64,000 nt of DNA from Erythrobacter sp. YJ-T3-07 (lineage in GTDB: Bacteria; Pseudomonadota; Alphaproteobacteria; Sphingomonadales; Sphingomonadaceae): positions 806,001 to 870,000 of the forward strand of contig NZ_JAEAGP010000001.1 of NCBI RefSeq assembly GCF_015999305.1, given 5' to 3'. Positions 25,316 to 33,210 of this stretch are shown one piece after another (position 1 is the stretch's first letter; every line of letters begins with the position of its first letter). The notes beneath the pieces are model-generated. The model saw only the letters and a list, made by a program, of their open reading frames with translations, ran no database searches and was not told the origin of the DNA. The position numbers and the translations under genes were made by a program.

Positions 25316-26907
25316 GATCCTCCTGCCGGTGCGTCGAAGCGGGTTTCGACCGTGTCCGTTTCGCGCTGTTCGTCCTGCGAGGTCAGCCGGAAGGTGAACT
25401 CGCGCGAGGTCGCGTCCTTTGGTGCGACGACATAGGCCCGCACGGTGCGGATCTGGTCGGCGGGCACGTTGAAGCTCTGCACGGGCGCGGCTTCATCGGC
25501 GCCGATGGTGTCGGTCCACATCTTCCCGCCCGGCAGCCCTTCGATCGCCACCACCATCTCGCGCGGGCGGCTTTCCATATTGCGCAGCTTGAGCGTGTAG
25601 GAATTGCGGATCGATCCGTCGCTCATCAGCATGTACGGCGGATTGCGGTCTGGCGAGACGGTCAGATCGGTGTGCGTACGCGTGCCCAGCGCGAACAGCA
25701 GTGCGGCACCGATTGCGCCCCACACACCGAAGTAGACCAGGGTGCGCGGGCGCAGCAGCGTCTTCCAGACGGGCTTTGCGGGGTGGCCCAGCGCTTCCTC
25801 GCGGCAGTCCTCCAGCGTGGCGTAGTCGATCAGTCCGCGCGGACGACCAATATCCTTCATCACCCGGTCGCAGGCATCGATGCACAGCGCGCAGGTGATG
25901 CAGCCGATCTGCGGCCCCTCGCGGATGTCGATCCCCGTCGGGCACACCGCGACGCACTGGTTGCAGTCGATGCAGTCGCCGAAATGCTCGGGGTCCTTCT
26001 TCGCCTTCTTCAGGCTGCCACGCGGTTCGCCGCGCCAGTCCTTGTAGGTGACGATCAGCGATTTCTCGTCGAGCATCGCGCTCTGGATACGCGGCCAGGG
26101 GCACATGTAGATGCACACCTGTTCGCGCATGAAGCCGCCCAGCGTGAAGGTGGTCAGCGTGAGGATGCCCACGGTCGCGTAGGCGACCATCGGCGCCTGG
26201 AGGGTGAAGAAGTCCTGAAACAGCGTCGGCGCATCGGCGAAGTACAGAATCCACGCGCCGCCCGTCGCCAGGCTGATGAGGAGATAGATCGACCATTTGA
26301 ACCCGCGCCGCGCGATCTTCTTCGGCCCCCAGGGAGCCTTGTCGAGCCGGGCACGCGCGTTGCGATCGCCGTCGACGAAGCGGTCGATATGCTGGAACAG
26401 GTCGGTCCACACGGTCTGCGGGCAGGCATAGCCGCACCACGCGCGGCCGACCGCGCTGGTGACCAGGAACAGCCCGATCCCGGCCATGATCAGCAGGCCC
26501 GCGACGAAGTAGAATTCGTGCGGCCAGATCTCGATCCCGAACATGTAGAAGCGGCGATGGGCCAGATCGACCAGCACCGCCTGATCGGGCGCGAAGGGCC
26601 CGCGGTCCCAGCGGATCCACGGGGTGACGTAATAGATCGCCAGGGTGACGAACATCACGAACCATTTGAAGCGGCGGAAAGGCCCGTCGATCCGCTTGTT
26701 ATGAACCGCCTTGCGCTTCTCGTAGAGCTTTTCGGGCATCTGCGTGCGCGGCGGCTCGTGCGGCTCGTGCCGCCGGGTGGGCGCTTCGGTCGAGGCGGTG
26801 GCGCTGGAGACGGGCTTGCCCGATTTTGAACCTGGGGTCTTGGCGACCCCGTCTTCCAGCACGACCGACCAGTCGCGATCCTTGTTGGGGTTGTCAGGGT
26901 TGCTCAT
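25312..26907 (-). CDS. ccoG: Cytochrome c oxidase accessory protein CcoG (FixG/RdxA)
   Basis: A 531-residue membrane protein with several spans and two 4Fe-4S motifs: C-I-D-C-N-Q-C-V-A-V-C-P and C-I-T-C-A-L-C-I-D-A-C-D. CcoG reduces Cu(II) to Cu(I) for oxidase assembly in Rhodobacter. The N-terminal 60 residues are polar and low-complexity. The C-terminal domain is periplasmic and Ig-like (FixG C-terminal type). Its start overlaps the end of ccoP by 14 bases, so ccoNOQP and ccoGHIS form one continuous string. Confidence 0.94.
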   Translation of the reverse strand: MSNPDNPNKDRDWSVVLEDGVAKTPGSKSGKPVSSATASTEAPTRRHEPHEPPRTQMPEKLYEKRKAVHNKRIDGPFRRFKWFVMFVTLAIYYVTPWIRWDRGPFAPDQAVLVDLAHRRFYMFGIEIWPHEFYFVAGLLIMAGIGLFLVTSAVGRAWCGYACPQTVWTDLFQHIDRFVDGDRNARARLDKAPWGPKKIARRGFKWSIYLLISLATGGAWILYFADAPTLFQDFFTLQAPMVAYATVGILTLTTFTLGGFMREQVCIYMCPWPRIQSAMLDEKSLIVTYKDWRGEPRGSLKKAKKDPEHFGDCIDCNQCVAVCPTGIDIREGPQIGCITCALCIDACDRVMKDIGRPRGLIDYATLEDCREEALGHPAKPVWKTLLRPRTLVYFGVWGAIGAALLFALGTRTHTDLTVSPDRNPPYMLMSDGSIRNSYTLKLRNMESRPREMVVAIEGLPGGKMWTDTIGADEAAPVQSFNVPADQIRTVRAYVVAPKDATSREFTFRLTSQDEQRETDTVETRFDAPAGGS

Positions 26908-27805
26908 CGACTTTCACCTCGGGATCTTTCGCGACCTCAACGAAGTCTTCGCCTCCCCCGAGCGAATGGACATAAGCGGCGAGCATCTTGATCGTCACCG
27001 GATCGAGCCGCTCACCCCAGGCGGGCATCACACCCATGCGCGGACCCAGAATCTGTCGGCGCAGGGCGTCACGCTCGCTGCCGCGTAACCAGATCGCATC
27101 GCTCAGGTTCGGCGCGCCCACGTCGCGTCCGCCCTTGCCCTGCGGGCCGTGGCAGGCGGCGCAGTTATCGCCGAAGATCTGCGTCCCGGCGGCGTTCGGC
27201 TTGGCCTTGCCGCTGAGCGAGAGGACATGGTCGATCACCGCGCCCAACTGGGCATCGTCCAGCGCGCCTTCGAACGGCGGCATCTGGCTGAAGCGGGTCT
27301 CGTCGTCGTCGGGCCAGCGCACGCCATGGGTGATCGTGTACTGGATCGCCTTCAGGTCGCCGCCCCACAGCCAGGCGTCGTCGTTGAGGTTGGGATAGCC
27401 CAGCTTCTGGTCGCCCGCGCCGCCCGAGCCGTGGCACTGGGTGCAATGGACCTTGAAGGCCGCCTGTCCGCCCGCGACGGCCCGCGCCATCAGCGCGCTG
27501 TCGTCCGGCAGGCGTTCGATCGGGATATTCGCCAGCTGATCGCGGAAGCCCTGCTGGGCCTGCTCGGCTGCGCTCATCTTTTCGGCCAGCTGGCCGCGGC
27601 TCGACCAGCCGAGCACGCCCTCGGTCGCCTTGTCGACCATCGGCCATGCCGGATAGAGGATGACGTAGACGATCGCGAAGATGATCGTGAGGTAGAAGGT
27701 CCACAGCCACCAGCGGGGCAGGGGCGTGTTCAGCTCCTCGATACCGTCCCACTCATGGCCGACGGTTTCGGTGCCGGTCGGCTCGTCGATGCGCTTATTT
27801 GCCAT
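26894..27805 (-). CDS. ccoP: cbb3 oxidase diheme subunit CcoP
   Basis: A 303-residue membrane-bound cytochrome c. One span (W-W-L-W-T-F-Y-L-T-I-I-F-A-I-V-Y) is followed by two heme-c motifs: C-T-Q-C-H and C-A-A-C-H. It passes electrons to CcoO. Its start overlaps the end of ccoQ by 11 bases. Confidence 0.95.
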   Translation of the reverse strand: MANKRIDEPTGTETVGHEWDGIEELNTPLPRWWLWTFYLTIIFAIVYVILYPAWPMVDKATEGVLGWSSRGQLAEKMSAAEQAQQGFRDQLANIPIERLPDDSALMARAVAGGQAAFKVHCTQCHGSGGAGDQKLGYPNLNDDAWLWGGDLKAIQYTITHGVRWPDDDETRFSQMPPFEGALDDAQLGAVIDHVLSLSGKAKPNAAGTQIFGDNCAACHGPQGKGGRDVGAPNLSDAIWLRGSERDALRRQILGPRMGVMPAWGERLDPVTIKMLAAYVHSLGGGEDFVEVAKDPEVKVDEQP

Positions 27806-27959
27806 CGGTCTGATCCTCGAAAATCGAATGGGCTGCCTTGTTGATGCGGCGCTTGGCGCCGGGCCGGAACGGCCACAGGCACAGGAGGAAATAGAACAGC
27901 AGCATGGCCGCCAGGCCGAAGCTGTCCGCGAAGTGACGCAGCTCTTCGTAGAAGGTCAT
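27795..27959 (-). CDS. ccoQ: cbb3 oxidase small subunit CcoQ
   Basis: Short gene of 54 codons read directly from the gap between ccoO and ccoP. It begins [16 protein letters not shown] and has one span ([15 protein letters not shown]), then R-P-G-A-K-R-R. It overlaps ccoO by 4 bases and ccoP by 11. Position, size and sequence all fit CcoQ, which stabilises the complex. Confidence 0.92.
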   Translation of the reverse strand: MTFYEELRHFADSFGLAAMLLFYFLLCLWPFRPGAKRRINKAAHSIFEDQTDGK

Positions 27960-28702
27960 CGGCCTTTCTCCTGCGCGAGTTCTTCAAGCGGCGCGGCCTT
28001 CTCGAAATCGACCAGCGTGCCGAGCATCTGGAGATAGGCGATCAGCGCATCCATCTCGGTCACCCGGTCGGGGTTGCCGTCGAAGTCGCGGATCTGCGCC
28101 TTGGGATAGCGGGTGGCGAGATCGCCTGCGTCCTTGTCCGGATCGGCCTGCGCGTAGAGATCGGCCTCGGCCTGCTCCAGATCGTGGTCGCTATAGGGCA
28201 CGCCCACGGTCTTGAGCGCCTTGAGCATCGCCTTCGCATCGGCGATCTTCAGGTCACGCTCTTTCAGGAAGCCGTACTTGGGCATGATGCTCTCGGGCAC
28301 CACGCTCTGCGGGTTTTCCAGGTGCTGGATGTGCCATTCGTCCGAATAGCGGCCACCCACGCGGGCCAGATCCGGCCCGGTGCGCTTCGACCCCCACTGA
28401 AACGGATGATCGTACATCGATTCCGCCGCGAGGCTGTAGTGGCCGTAGCGCTCCACCTCGTCGCGGAAGGGGCGGATCATCTGGCTGTGGCACGAATAGC
28501 ACCCTTCGCGGATGTAGATGTCGCGCCCCGCCTGTTCGAGCGGGCTGTAGGGACGCACGCCGTCCACTTCCTCGATCGTGTTGTCGATCCAGAAGAGCGG
28601 TGCGATCTCCACCACCCCGCCGATCGCCACCGTCACGAAGGTGGCCACGGCGAGCAGCGTGATGTTGCGTTCCAGCTTCTTGTGTTTTTCGGTCAGGCTC
28701 AT
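27956..28702 (-). CDS. ccoO: cbb3 oxidase monoheme subunit CcoO
   Basis: A 248-residue cytochrome c subunit. The N-terminal span is followed by the heme motif [11 protein letters not shown], typical of CcoO. P-G-R-D-I-Y-I-like spacing ([10 protein letters not shown]) precedes it. It starts 9 bases after the ccoN stop. Confidence 0.95.
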   Translation of the reverse strand: MSLTEKHKKLERNITLLAVATFVTVAIGGVVEIAPLFWIDNTIEEVDGVRPYSPLEQAGRDIYIREGCYSCHSQMIRPFRDEVERYGHYSLAAESMYDHPFQWGSKRTGPDLARVGGRYSDEWHIQHLENPQSVVPESIMPKYGFLKERDLKIADAKAMLKALKTVGVPYSDHDLEQAEADLYAQADPDKDAGDLATRYPKAQIRDFDGNPDRVTEMDALIAYLQMLGTLVDFEKAAPLEELAQEKGR

Positions 28703-28711
28703 CGCAGGTTC

Positions 28712-30400
28712 CTATTCGGCCGGCACGCTGTCGGGATGGGCGGCGGGCCGCGATCCGACGATCGGCTTGTCTTTGGCGGGGTCGTAGCTGGGGCTGGTCA
28801 TCGGCGCTTCGTCACGCAGCTTGCCTGCCAGCGTCATCCAGACGTTGAAGGTCATCACCAGTGCGCCCGAGAGGTACAGCAGCCCGCCGGTCATCCGCAT
28901 GATGAACATCGGATGGAGCGCGGCGACGGTGTCGGCGAAGCTGTTCACCAGGTAGCCGTCGGGCCCGTATTCGCGCCACATCAGGCCTTGGGTGATCCCT
29001 GCCACCCACATGCTGGCGGCGTAGAAGACGATCCCCAGCGTCGCGAGCCAGAAGTGCCAGTTGATCATCCGCAGGCTGTACATCCGCTCACGACCCCAGA
29101 GCCGCGGGAACAGATAGTACAGGCAGGCAAAGGTGATCATCCCGTTCCATCCCAGCGCGCCGGAGTGGACGTGGCCGATGGTCCAGTCGGTGTAGTGCGA
29201 CAGGCTGTTGACGCTCTTGATCGACAGCATCGGGCCTTCGAAGGTGCTCATCCCGTAGAAGGCGAGCGCCATCACCATCATCCGGATGATCGGATCGGTG
29301 CGGACCTTGTCCCATGCCCCGTTGAGGGTCATCAGGCCGTTGATCATGCCGCCCCAGCTGGGCATCCACAGCATCACCGAGAACACCATGCCCAGCGTCT
29401 GCGCCCAGTCGGGCAGCGCGGTGTAGTGCAGGTGGTGCGGACCCGCCCAGATGTAGAGGAAGATCAGCGACCAGAAGTGGATGATCGACAGGCGATAGGA
29501 GTAGATCGGACGTTCGGCCTGCTTGGGCACGAAGTAGTACATCATCGCGAGGAAGCCCGCGGTGAGGAAGAAGCCGACCGCGTTATGGCCGTACCACCAC
29601 TGGGTCAGCGCATCCTGCACGCCCGAGAAGGCGCTGTAGCTGCGCGAGCCCAAGAAGCTGATCGGCACCGCCAGGTTGTTGACCACGTGCAGCATCGCGA
29701 TGGTCACGATGAAGGCGAGGTAGAACCAGTTGGCGACGTAGATGTGCGGTTCGTTGCGCTTGAGCAGCGTGGCGACGAACACCGCGAGATAGGCGACCCA
29801 TACGATCGTCAGCCACAGGTCGACGTACCATTCCGGCTCGGCATATTCCTTCGACTGGGTGACACCCAGCAGATAGCCGGTCGCGGCGAGCACGATGAAC
29901 AGCTGGTAGCCCCAGAAGACGAACCGGGCGAGGCTGGGCAGTGCCAGCTGCGTGCGGCAGGTACGCTGGACGACGTAGAAGCTGGTCGCCAGCAGTGCGT
30001 TGCCGCCGAAGGCGAAGATCACCGCCGACGTATGCAGCGGGCGCAGCCGTCCGAAATTGAGGTAGGGTTCGACGTTGAGCCAGGGGAAGGCCATCTGCGA
30101 GGCGATGAACACGCCTGCGAGCAGGCCGATCACGCCCCAGAACATCGTTGCGATCGCACCCCAGCGCACGATCTCGTCGTCATATTGCGACGGCGAGTCG
30201 GGCATCTTGAAGAACGTGCGACCGCCGCCGACCGGATCGAACCGGCCTGCGGTTACCCAGATCATCGCGAACGAGACGATCCCGATGATCACCGCGTGCG
30301 CGGCAAAGCCGGCGTCCTTGGCGGTGACGGCGACGGCCAATGACAGGAGAAGAAGGACGAACCACAGTCCGGCCCTCGCGAGTGCTGCCTCAATTTGCAT
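28712..30400 (-). CDS. ccoN: cbb3 oxidase catalytic subunit CcoN
   Basis: A 562-residue heme-copper oxidase subunit I with at least 12 spans. Heme and CuB ligand histidines are in [23 protein letters not shown] and [12 protein letters not shown]. This high-affinity terminal oxidase works at low oxygen. The start is ATG 30400 with GGAAGGGG 6 bases upstream. The FNR box at 30453-30466 is centred about 60 bases upstream of the ATG, right for a start site near 30418. First gene of the operon running to 22317. Confidence 0.96.
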   Translation of the reverse strand: MQIEAALARAGLWFVLLLLSLAVAVTAKDAGFAAHAVIIGIVSFAMIWVTAGRFDPVGGGRTFFKMPDSPSQYDDEIVRWGAIATMFWGVIGLLAGVFIASQMAFPWLNVEPYLNFGRLRPLHTSAVIFAFGGNALLATSFYVVQRTCRTQLALPSLARFVFWGYQLFIVLAATGYLLGVTQSKEYAEPEWYVDLWLTIVWVAYLAVFVATLLKRNEPHIYVANWFYLAFIVTIAMLHVVNNLAVPISFLGSRSYSAFSGVQDALTQWWYGHNAVGFFLTAGFLAMMYYFVPKQAERPIYSYRLSIIHFWSLIFLYIWAGPHHLHYTALPDWAQTLGMVFSVMLWMPSWGGMINGLMTLNGAWDKVRTDPIIRMMVMALAFYGMSTFEGPMLSIKSVNSLSHYTDWTIGHVHSGALGWNGMITFACLYYLFPRLWGRERMYSLRMINWHFWLATLGIVFYAASMWVAGITQGLMWREYGPDGYLVNSFADTVAALHPMFIMRMTGGLLYLSGALVMTFNVWMTLAGKLRDEAPMTSPSYDPAKDKPIVGSRPAAHPDSVPAE

Positions 30401-30452
30401 TAATTGCCCCTTCCGTTTGCGGGCCGGTTAGGACCGCCCGGATTTGAACGCA

Positions 30453-30466
30453 TTGATCGAGATCAA
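30453..30466. promoter_or_regulatory. FNR box upstream of ccoN
   Basis: TTGATCGAGATCAA has perfect TTGAT-N4-ATCAA half-sites. It lies in the 76-base gap between ccoN and the upstream Crp/Fnr gene, placed for activation of ccoN. Confidence 0.9.
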
Positions 30467-30476
30467 TTTCGTGAAA

Positions 30477-31175
30477 TTATGCCGCCACCGGCAGTTGCCC
30501 GGCGCAGCGTGACAGGCCGGGCAGGTCGATCACCCGCAGGGCGGATCGCCCTTCCGTCTCGATCAGGCCGAGATCGCGCAGCTCGCTGAACTGGCGGCTG
30601 ACGGTTTCGATGGTCAGGCCCAGGCTGTCCGCGATCTCGCCTCGCGACATCGGCAGGTCGATCCACCCGTCGCCTTGCGCGCCCGCACCCAGCCGGTCCC
30701 AGATGGCGAGAATGAAGGATGCCACCCGCTCCTGCGCGGAGCGTCGGCCGAGAATGATCGAGGTTTCCCGGCTGCGCGCCAGCGCATTCTCCGTCTCGCG
30801 CGAGGCAAGCCGCAGCATTCCGCAGCTATCCGGGCCGGAGCGGTTCAGGCTTTCCGCCGGGATCACCAGCAGTTGCGCGTCGGTCAGCGCGCTCAGCGTG
30901 AAGCCGTAGCGGCCCTGCGCGGGCACGTGGACGACGTCGCCGGCGAAATGGAAGCTGACGATCTGCTCGCGCGCGCTGGAAACGAAGGCTGCCAGCTTGC
31001 ACGCACCTGCGCCCAGAAAGGCGAAGAATGCCCGCCCCGGATCGAGATCGAGCTGCTCCCCCGCCGCCAGCTCCCTTGCGACAGTGTCGTGGCGCAGCCG
31101 CAGGACCGCAGCGTCGGGCAGCCCGGGGGGCAGCACGGCGGCGTCGAACGCGTCGAACAGGTCGGGGAAGTTCAT
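30477..31175 (-). CDS. Second Crp/Fnr family regulator, FixK-like without an Fe-S cluster
   Basis: A 232-residue Crp/Fnr protein. The C-terminal helix-turn-helix has M-S-R-G-E-I-A-D-S-L-G-L-T-I-E-T-V-S-R-Q-F-S-E-L, with the E-T-V-S-R recognition helix that reads TTGAT half-sites. The N-terminus lacks the Cys cluster of fnrL, so it should not sense oxygen through such a cluster. It lies upstream of ccoN on the same strand, with its own FNR box at 31230-31243. FnrL may switch it on, or it may bind the same boxes and modulate them. It could be a FixK-like activator or a competitor. Confidence 0.88.
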   Translation of the reverse strand: MNFPDLFDAFDAAVLPPGLPDAAVLRLRHDTVARELAAGEQLDLDPGRAFFAFLGAGACKLAAFVSSAREQIVSFHFAGDVVHVPAQGRYGFTLSALTDAQLLVIPAESLNRSGPDSCGMLRLASRETENALARSRETSIILGRRSAQERVASFILAIWDRLGAGAQGDGWIDLPMSRGEIADSLGLTIETVSRQFSELRDLGLIETEGRSALRVIDLPGLSRCAGQLPVAA

Positions 31176-31229
31176 CGGGTAGTCCTTTCCTCTTGGGAAT
31201 CGGACTAGCCGCGGGCCCGCTGCGCTGCC

Positions 31230-31243
31230 TTGATCTGGATCAA
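31230..31243. promoter_or_regulatory. FNR box upstream of the second Crp/Fnr gene
   Basis: TTGATCTGGATCAA has perfect half-sites and is centred 61-62 bases upstream of the start codon at 31175, matching the spacing at ccoN. It lies between this gene and the TetR gene ending at 31269. Confidence 0.88.
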
Positions 31244-31268
31244 TGCCCTGATGCGGGCCGGGGAGAGG

Positions 31269-31889
31269 TCAGCGGTCCGCCAGGTTCGTTCCGGCGAGGA
31301 AGAACTCGGTTCGCGCACGGACCCGCTCGGGCGAGTGGGTCCGCCCGCCGGAATGCAGGATCGCCTCGACGTGAAGGTCGCTCACGATCATGTCGAGGAA
31401 GATTTCGGCCAGCATTTCCGGGTCGCCGACCATTTCCACTCCGTCGCTCTGCCACTGGGCGAACATTCTGGCCAGCGCGCGGTCGGTGCGCGTGGCGGTG
31501 CGTTCGTAGAACATTTGCGCAAAGTTCCGGTCATTGATGCTCCGGGCGATCACGATGCGGACCAGCGCGACCATTTCGGGGTTGAGGAAGTGCTCGCGCA
31601 GGTCCTCTGCCAGCCGATGCAGGATATCTGCAGGCGAGCCTCCCTGCGACATGGCGGAGTTGATGATCGCCTCGCCCGAGCCGGCCTGTTCGAACACCAC
31701 CGCTTCCAGCAGCCCGTCCTTGCTGCCGAAGACCTTGTAGACGGTCGACAGCGAGCCACCCGCCTTCTCGACGATGTCGCCCACCGTCGTTCGCTCGTAA
31801 CCCTGTTCGACGAAAAGCGTGCGCGCAGCGTCGACGATCGCCCGCTTGCGGCGGTCCAGTCGACAAAATTCGCTAACATCGGTCGTCAT
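31269..31889 (-). CDS. TetR family repressor of the RND pump
   Basis: A 206-residue TetR/AcrR regulator. The N-terminal helix-turn-helix reads R-R-K-R-A-I-V-D-A-A-R-T-L-F, then T-T-V-G-D-I-V-E-K-A-G-G-S-L-S-T-V-Y-K-V-F-G-S-K. The ligand domain resembles the AefR/TetR_C_33 type. It is divergent from an RND efflux operon, and a perfect palindrome lies between the two. It should repress the pump and perhaps itself until a toxic ligand binds. Confidence 0.9.
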   Translation of the reverse strand: MTTDVSEFCRLDRRKRAIVDAARTLFVEQGYERTTVGDIVEKAGGSLSTVYKVFGSKDGLLEAVVFEQAGSGEAIINSAMSQGGSPADILHRLAEDLREHFLNPEMVALVRIVIARSINDRNFAQMFYERTATRTDRALARMFAQWQSDGVEMVGDPEMLAEIFLDMIVSDLHVEAILHSGGRTHSPERVRARTEFFLAGTNLADR

Positions 31890-31932
31890 TTCAAGCCTCT
31901 CGCGTCTACGATCAAAACTCTAGCAAGGAGGG

Positions 31933-31964
31933 TTGCCTTGCAAGGGTGTAATCACTATTACACC
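31933..31964 (+). promoter_or_regulatory. RND operon promoter overlapping a TetR-type operator
   Basis: GGTGTAATCACTATTACACC at 31945-31964 is a perfect inverted repeat (8-base arms, 4-base centre). TTGCCT (31933-31938) and TATTAC (31956-31961), 17 bases apart, form a plausible promoter whose -10 lies inside the palindrome. A second perfect palindrome, CCTTGCAAGG, sits at 31936-31945. Binding there would block the promoter. Confidence 0.6.
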
Positions 31965-32010
31965 TTCGCACCTGCACAAAAGCTGACTAAATCAAGAAGG
32001 CGTTCCCCCC

Positions 32011-33207
32011 ATGAAGCCGATCCTCGCGGGCCTCGCGGCCTGCCTCATGCTCACCGCATGCTCCTCTAACGAAGAAGCGCCCGCACCCCAGGCGGTCCCG
32101 ATCCAGACGATTACGGTGAAGCGCCAGAGCATCCCCAACGTCATCGAACTGCCCGGCCGGGTCGAACCGGTCCGCACGGCAGAGGTGCGCGCGCGGGTGA
32201 CGGGGATCGTGCAGCAGCGCTTGTATGAGGAAGGGACGGACGTGCGCGCTGGCCAGCCGCTGTTCCGCATCGATCCGCGCGAACTGCGCGCGAGCTATGC
32301 GCAGACCAAGGCCGCGCTCACCCGTGCGCAGGCGACCGCCGCTAATGCGCGTGCGGTGGTCCAACGCTATCGTCCGCTGGTGGAAGAGAACGCGATCAGC
32401 GGGCAGGAATACGACGCCGCGCTGGCCGCCGCGCGCGAAGCCGATGCCAATGTCGCGCAGATCCGCGCCCAGCTCGAAGCGTCCTCGCTCCAACTCGGCT
32501 ACACCACCGTGCGCGCGCCGATCTCCGGCCGGGCGGGCCGGGCGGAGGTCACCGAAGGCGCGCTGGTCAGCCAGGGCGAGGGCACGCTGATGACGCGGAT
32601 CGAGCAGAGCTCGCCGGTCTATGTCAGCTTCGCCCAGGCAGCGAGCCAGGTGCTCAAGCTGCGCCGGGCGATCTCGGCGGGGCAGGTCAACCTCGGCGAT
32701 GACGACCGGATCGAGGTGCGGCTGACCTATTCCGACGGGACCGAATACCCGATTCCCGGCTATATCGACTTCCTCGCCTTCTCGGTCGACCAGGAGACCG
32801 GCACGGTCGAACTGCGCGCCGAATTCCCCAACCCGGACCGGCTGCTGCTGCCAGGCGAGTTCGTGCGTGCGCAGATCTATGCCGGCCAAGTGCCCGACGG
32901 GCTGGTCGTGCCCCAGCGCGCGGTTTCGCTGACCGAGGATGGCGGCACCGTGTTCGTGGTCAGTGGCGAGGGTCAGGCGACCGTGCGCCCGGTCCAGCTG
33001 GGTGCAATGGTCGACGGCAATTGGATCATCGAAAGCGGGCTCAAGCCCGGCGACAAGGTGATCGTCAGCAACCTGCAGAAGATCCGCCCCGGTGCGCCGG
33101 TGAAGATCGCCAACAAGGCCGCAGGCGGCAAGCCCGCATCGAACAAGCCGGCAGCCAAGAAGCCCGCGGCCAATCAGCAGCCTGCCCGTACCAGCGGAGC
33201 CGAGTAA
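32011..33207 (+). CDS. RND efflux periplasmic adaptor (AcrA/MexA-like lipoprotein)
   Basis: A 398-residue membrane-fusion protein. The signal peptide ends in lipobox L-T-A-C, Cys near residue 15. The lipoyl/barrel-sandwich and alpha-hairpin region follows, with G-R-V-E-P-V-R-T-A-E-V-R-A-R-V and L-Q-L-G-Y-T-T-V-R-A-P-I-S-G-R-A-G-R. The C-terminal tail is rich in Lys, Pro and Ala. It links the inner-membrane pump to the outer-membrane channel. First gene of a three-gene operon, with 3 bases to the pump gene. Confidence 0.93.
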   Translation: MKPILAGLAACLMLTACSSNEEAPAPQAVPIQTITVKRQSIPNVIELPGRVEPVRTAEVRARVTGIVQQRLYEEGTDVRAGQPLFRIDPRELRASYAQTKAALTRAQATAANARAVVQRYRPLVEENAISGQEYDAALAAAREADANVAQIRAQLEASSLQLGYTTVRAPISGRAGRAEVTEGALVSQGEGTLMTRIEQSSPVYVSFAQAASQVLKLRRAISAGQVNLGDDDRIEVRLTYSDGTEYPIPGYIDFLAFSVDQETGTVELRAEFPNPDRLLLPGEFVRAQIYAGQVPDGLVVPQRAVSLTEDGGTVFVVSGEGQATVRPVQLGAMVDGNWIIESGLKPGDKVIVSNLQKIRPGAPVKIANKAAGGKPASNKPAAKKPAANQQPARTSGAE

Positions 33208-33210
33208 CCA

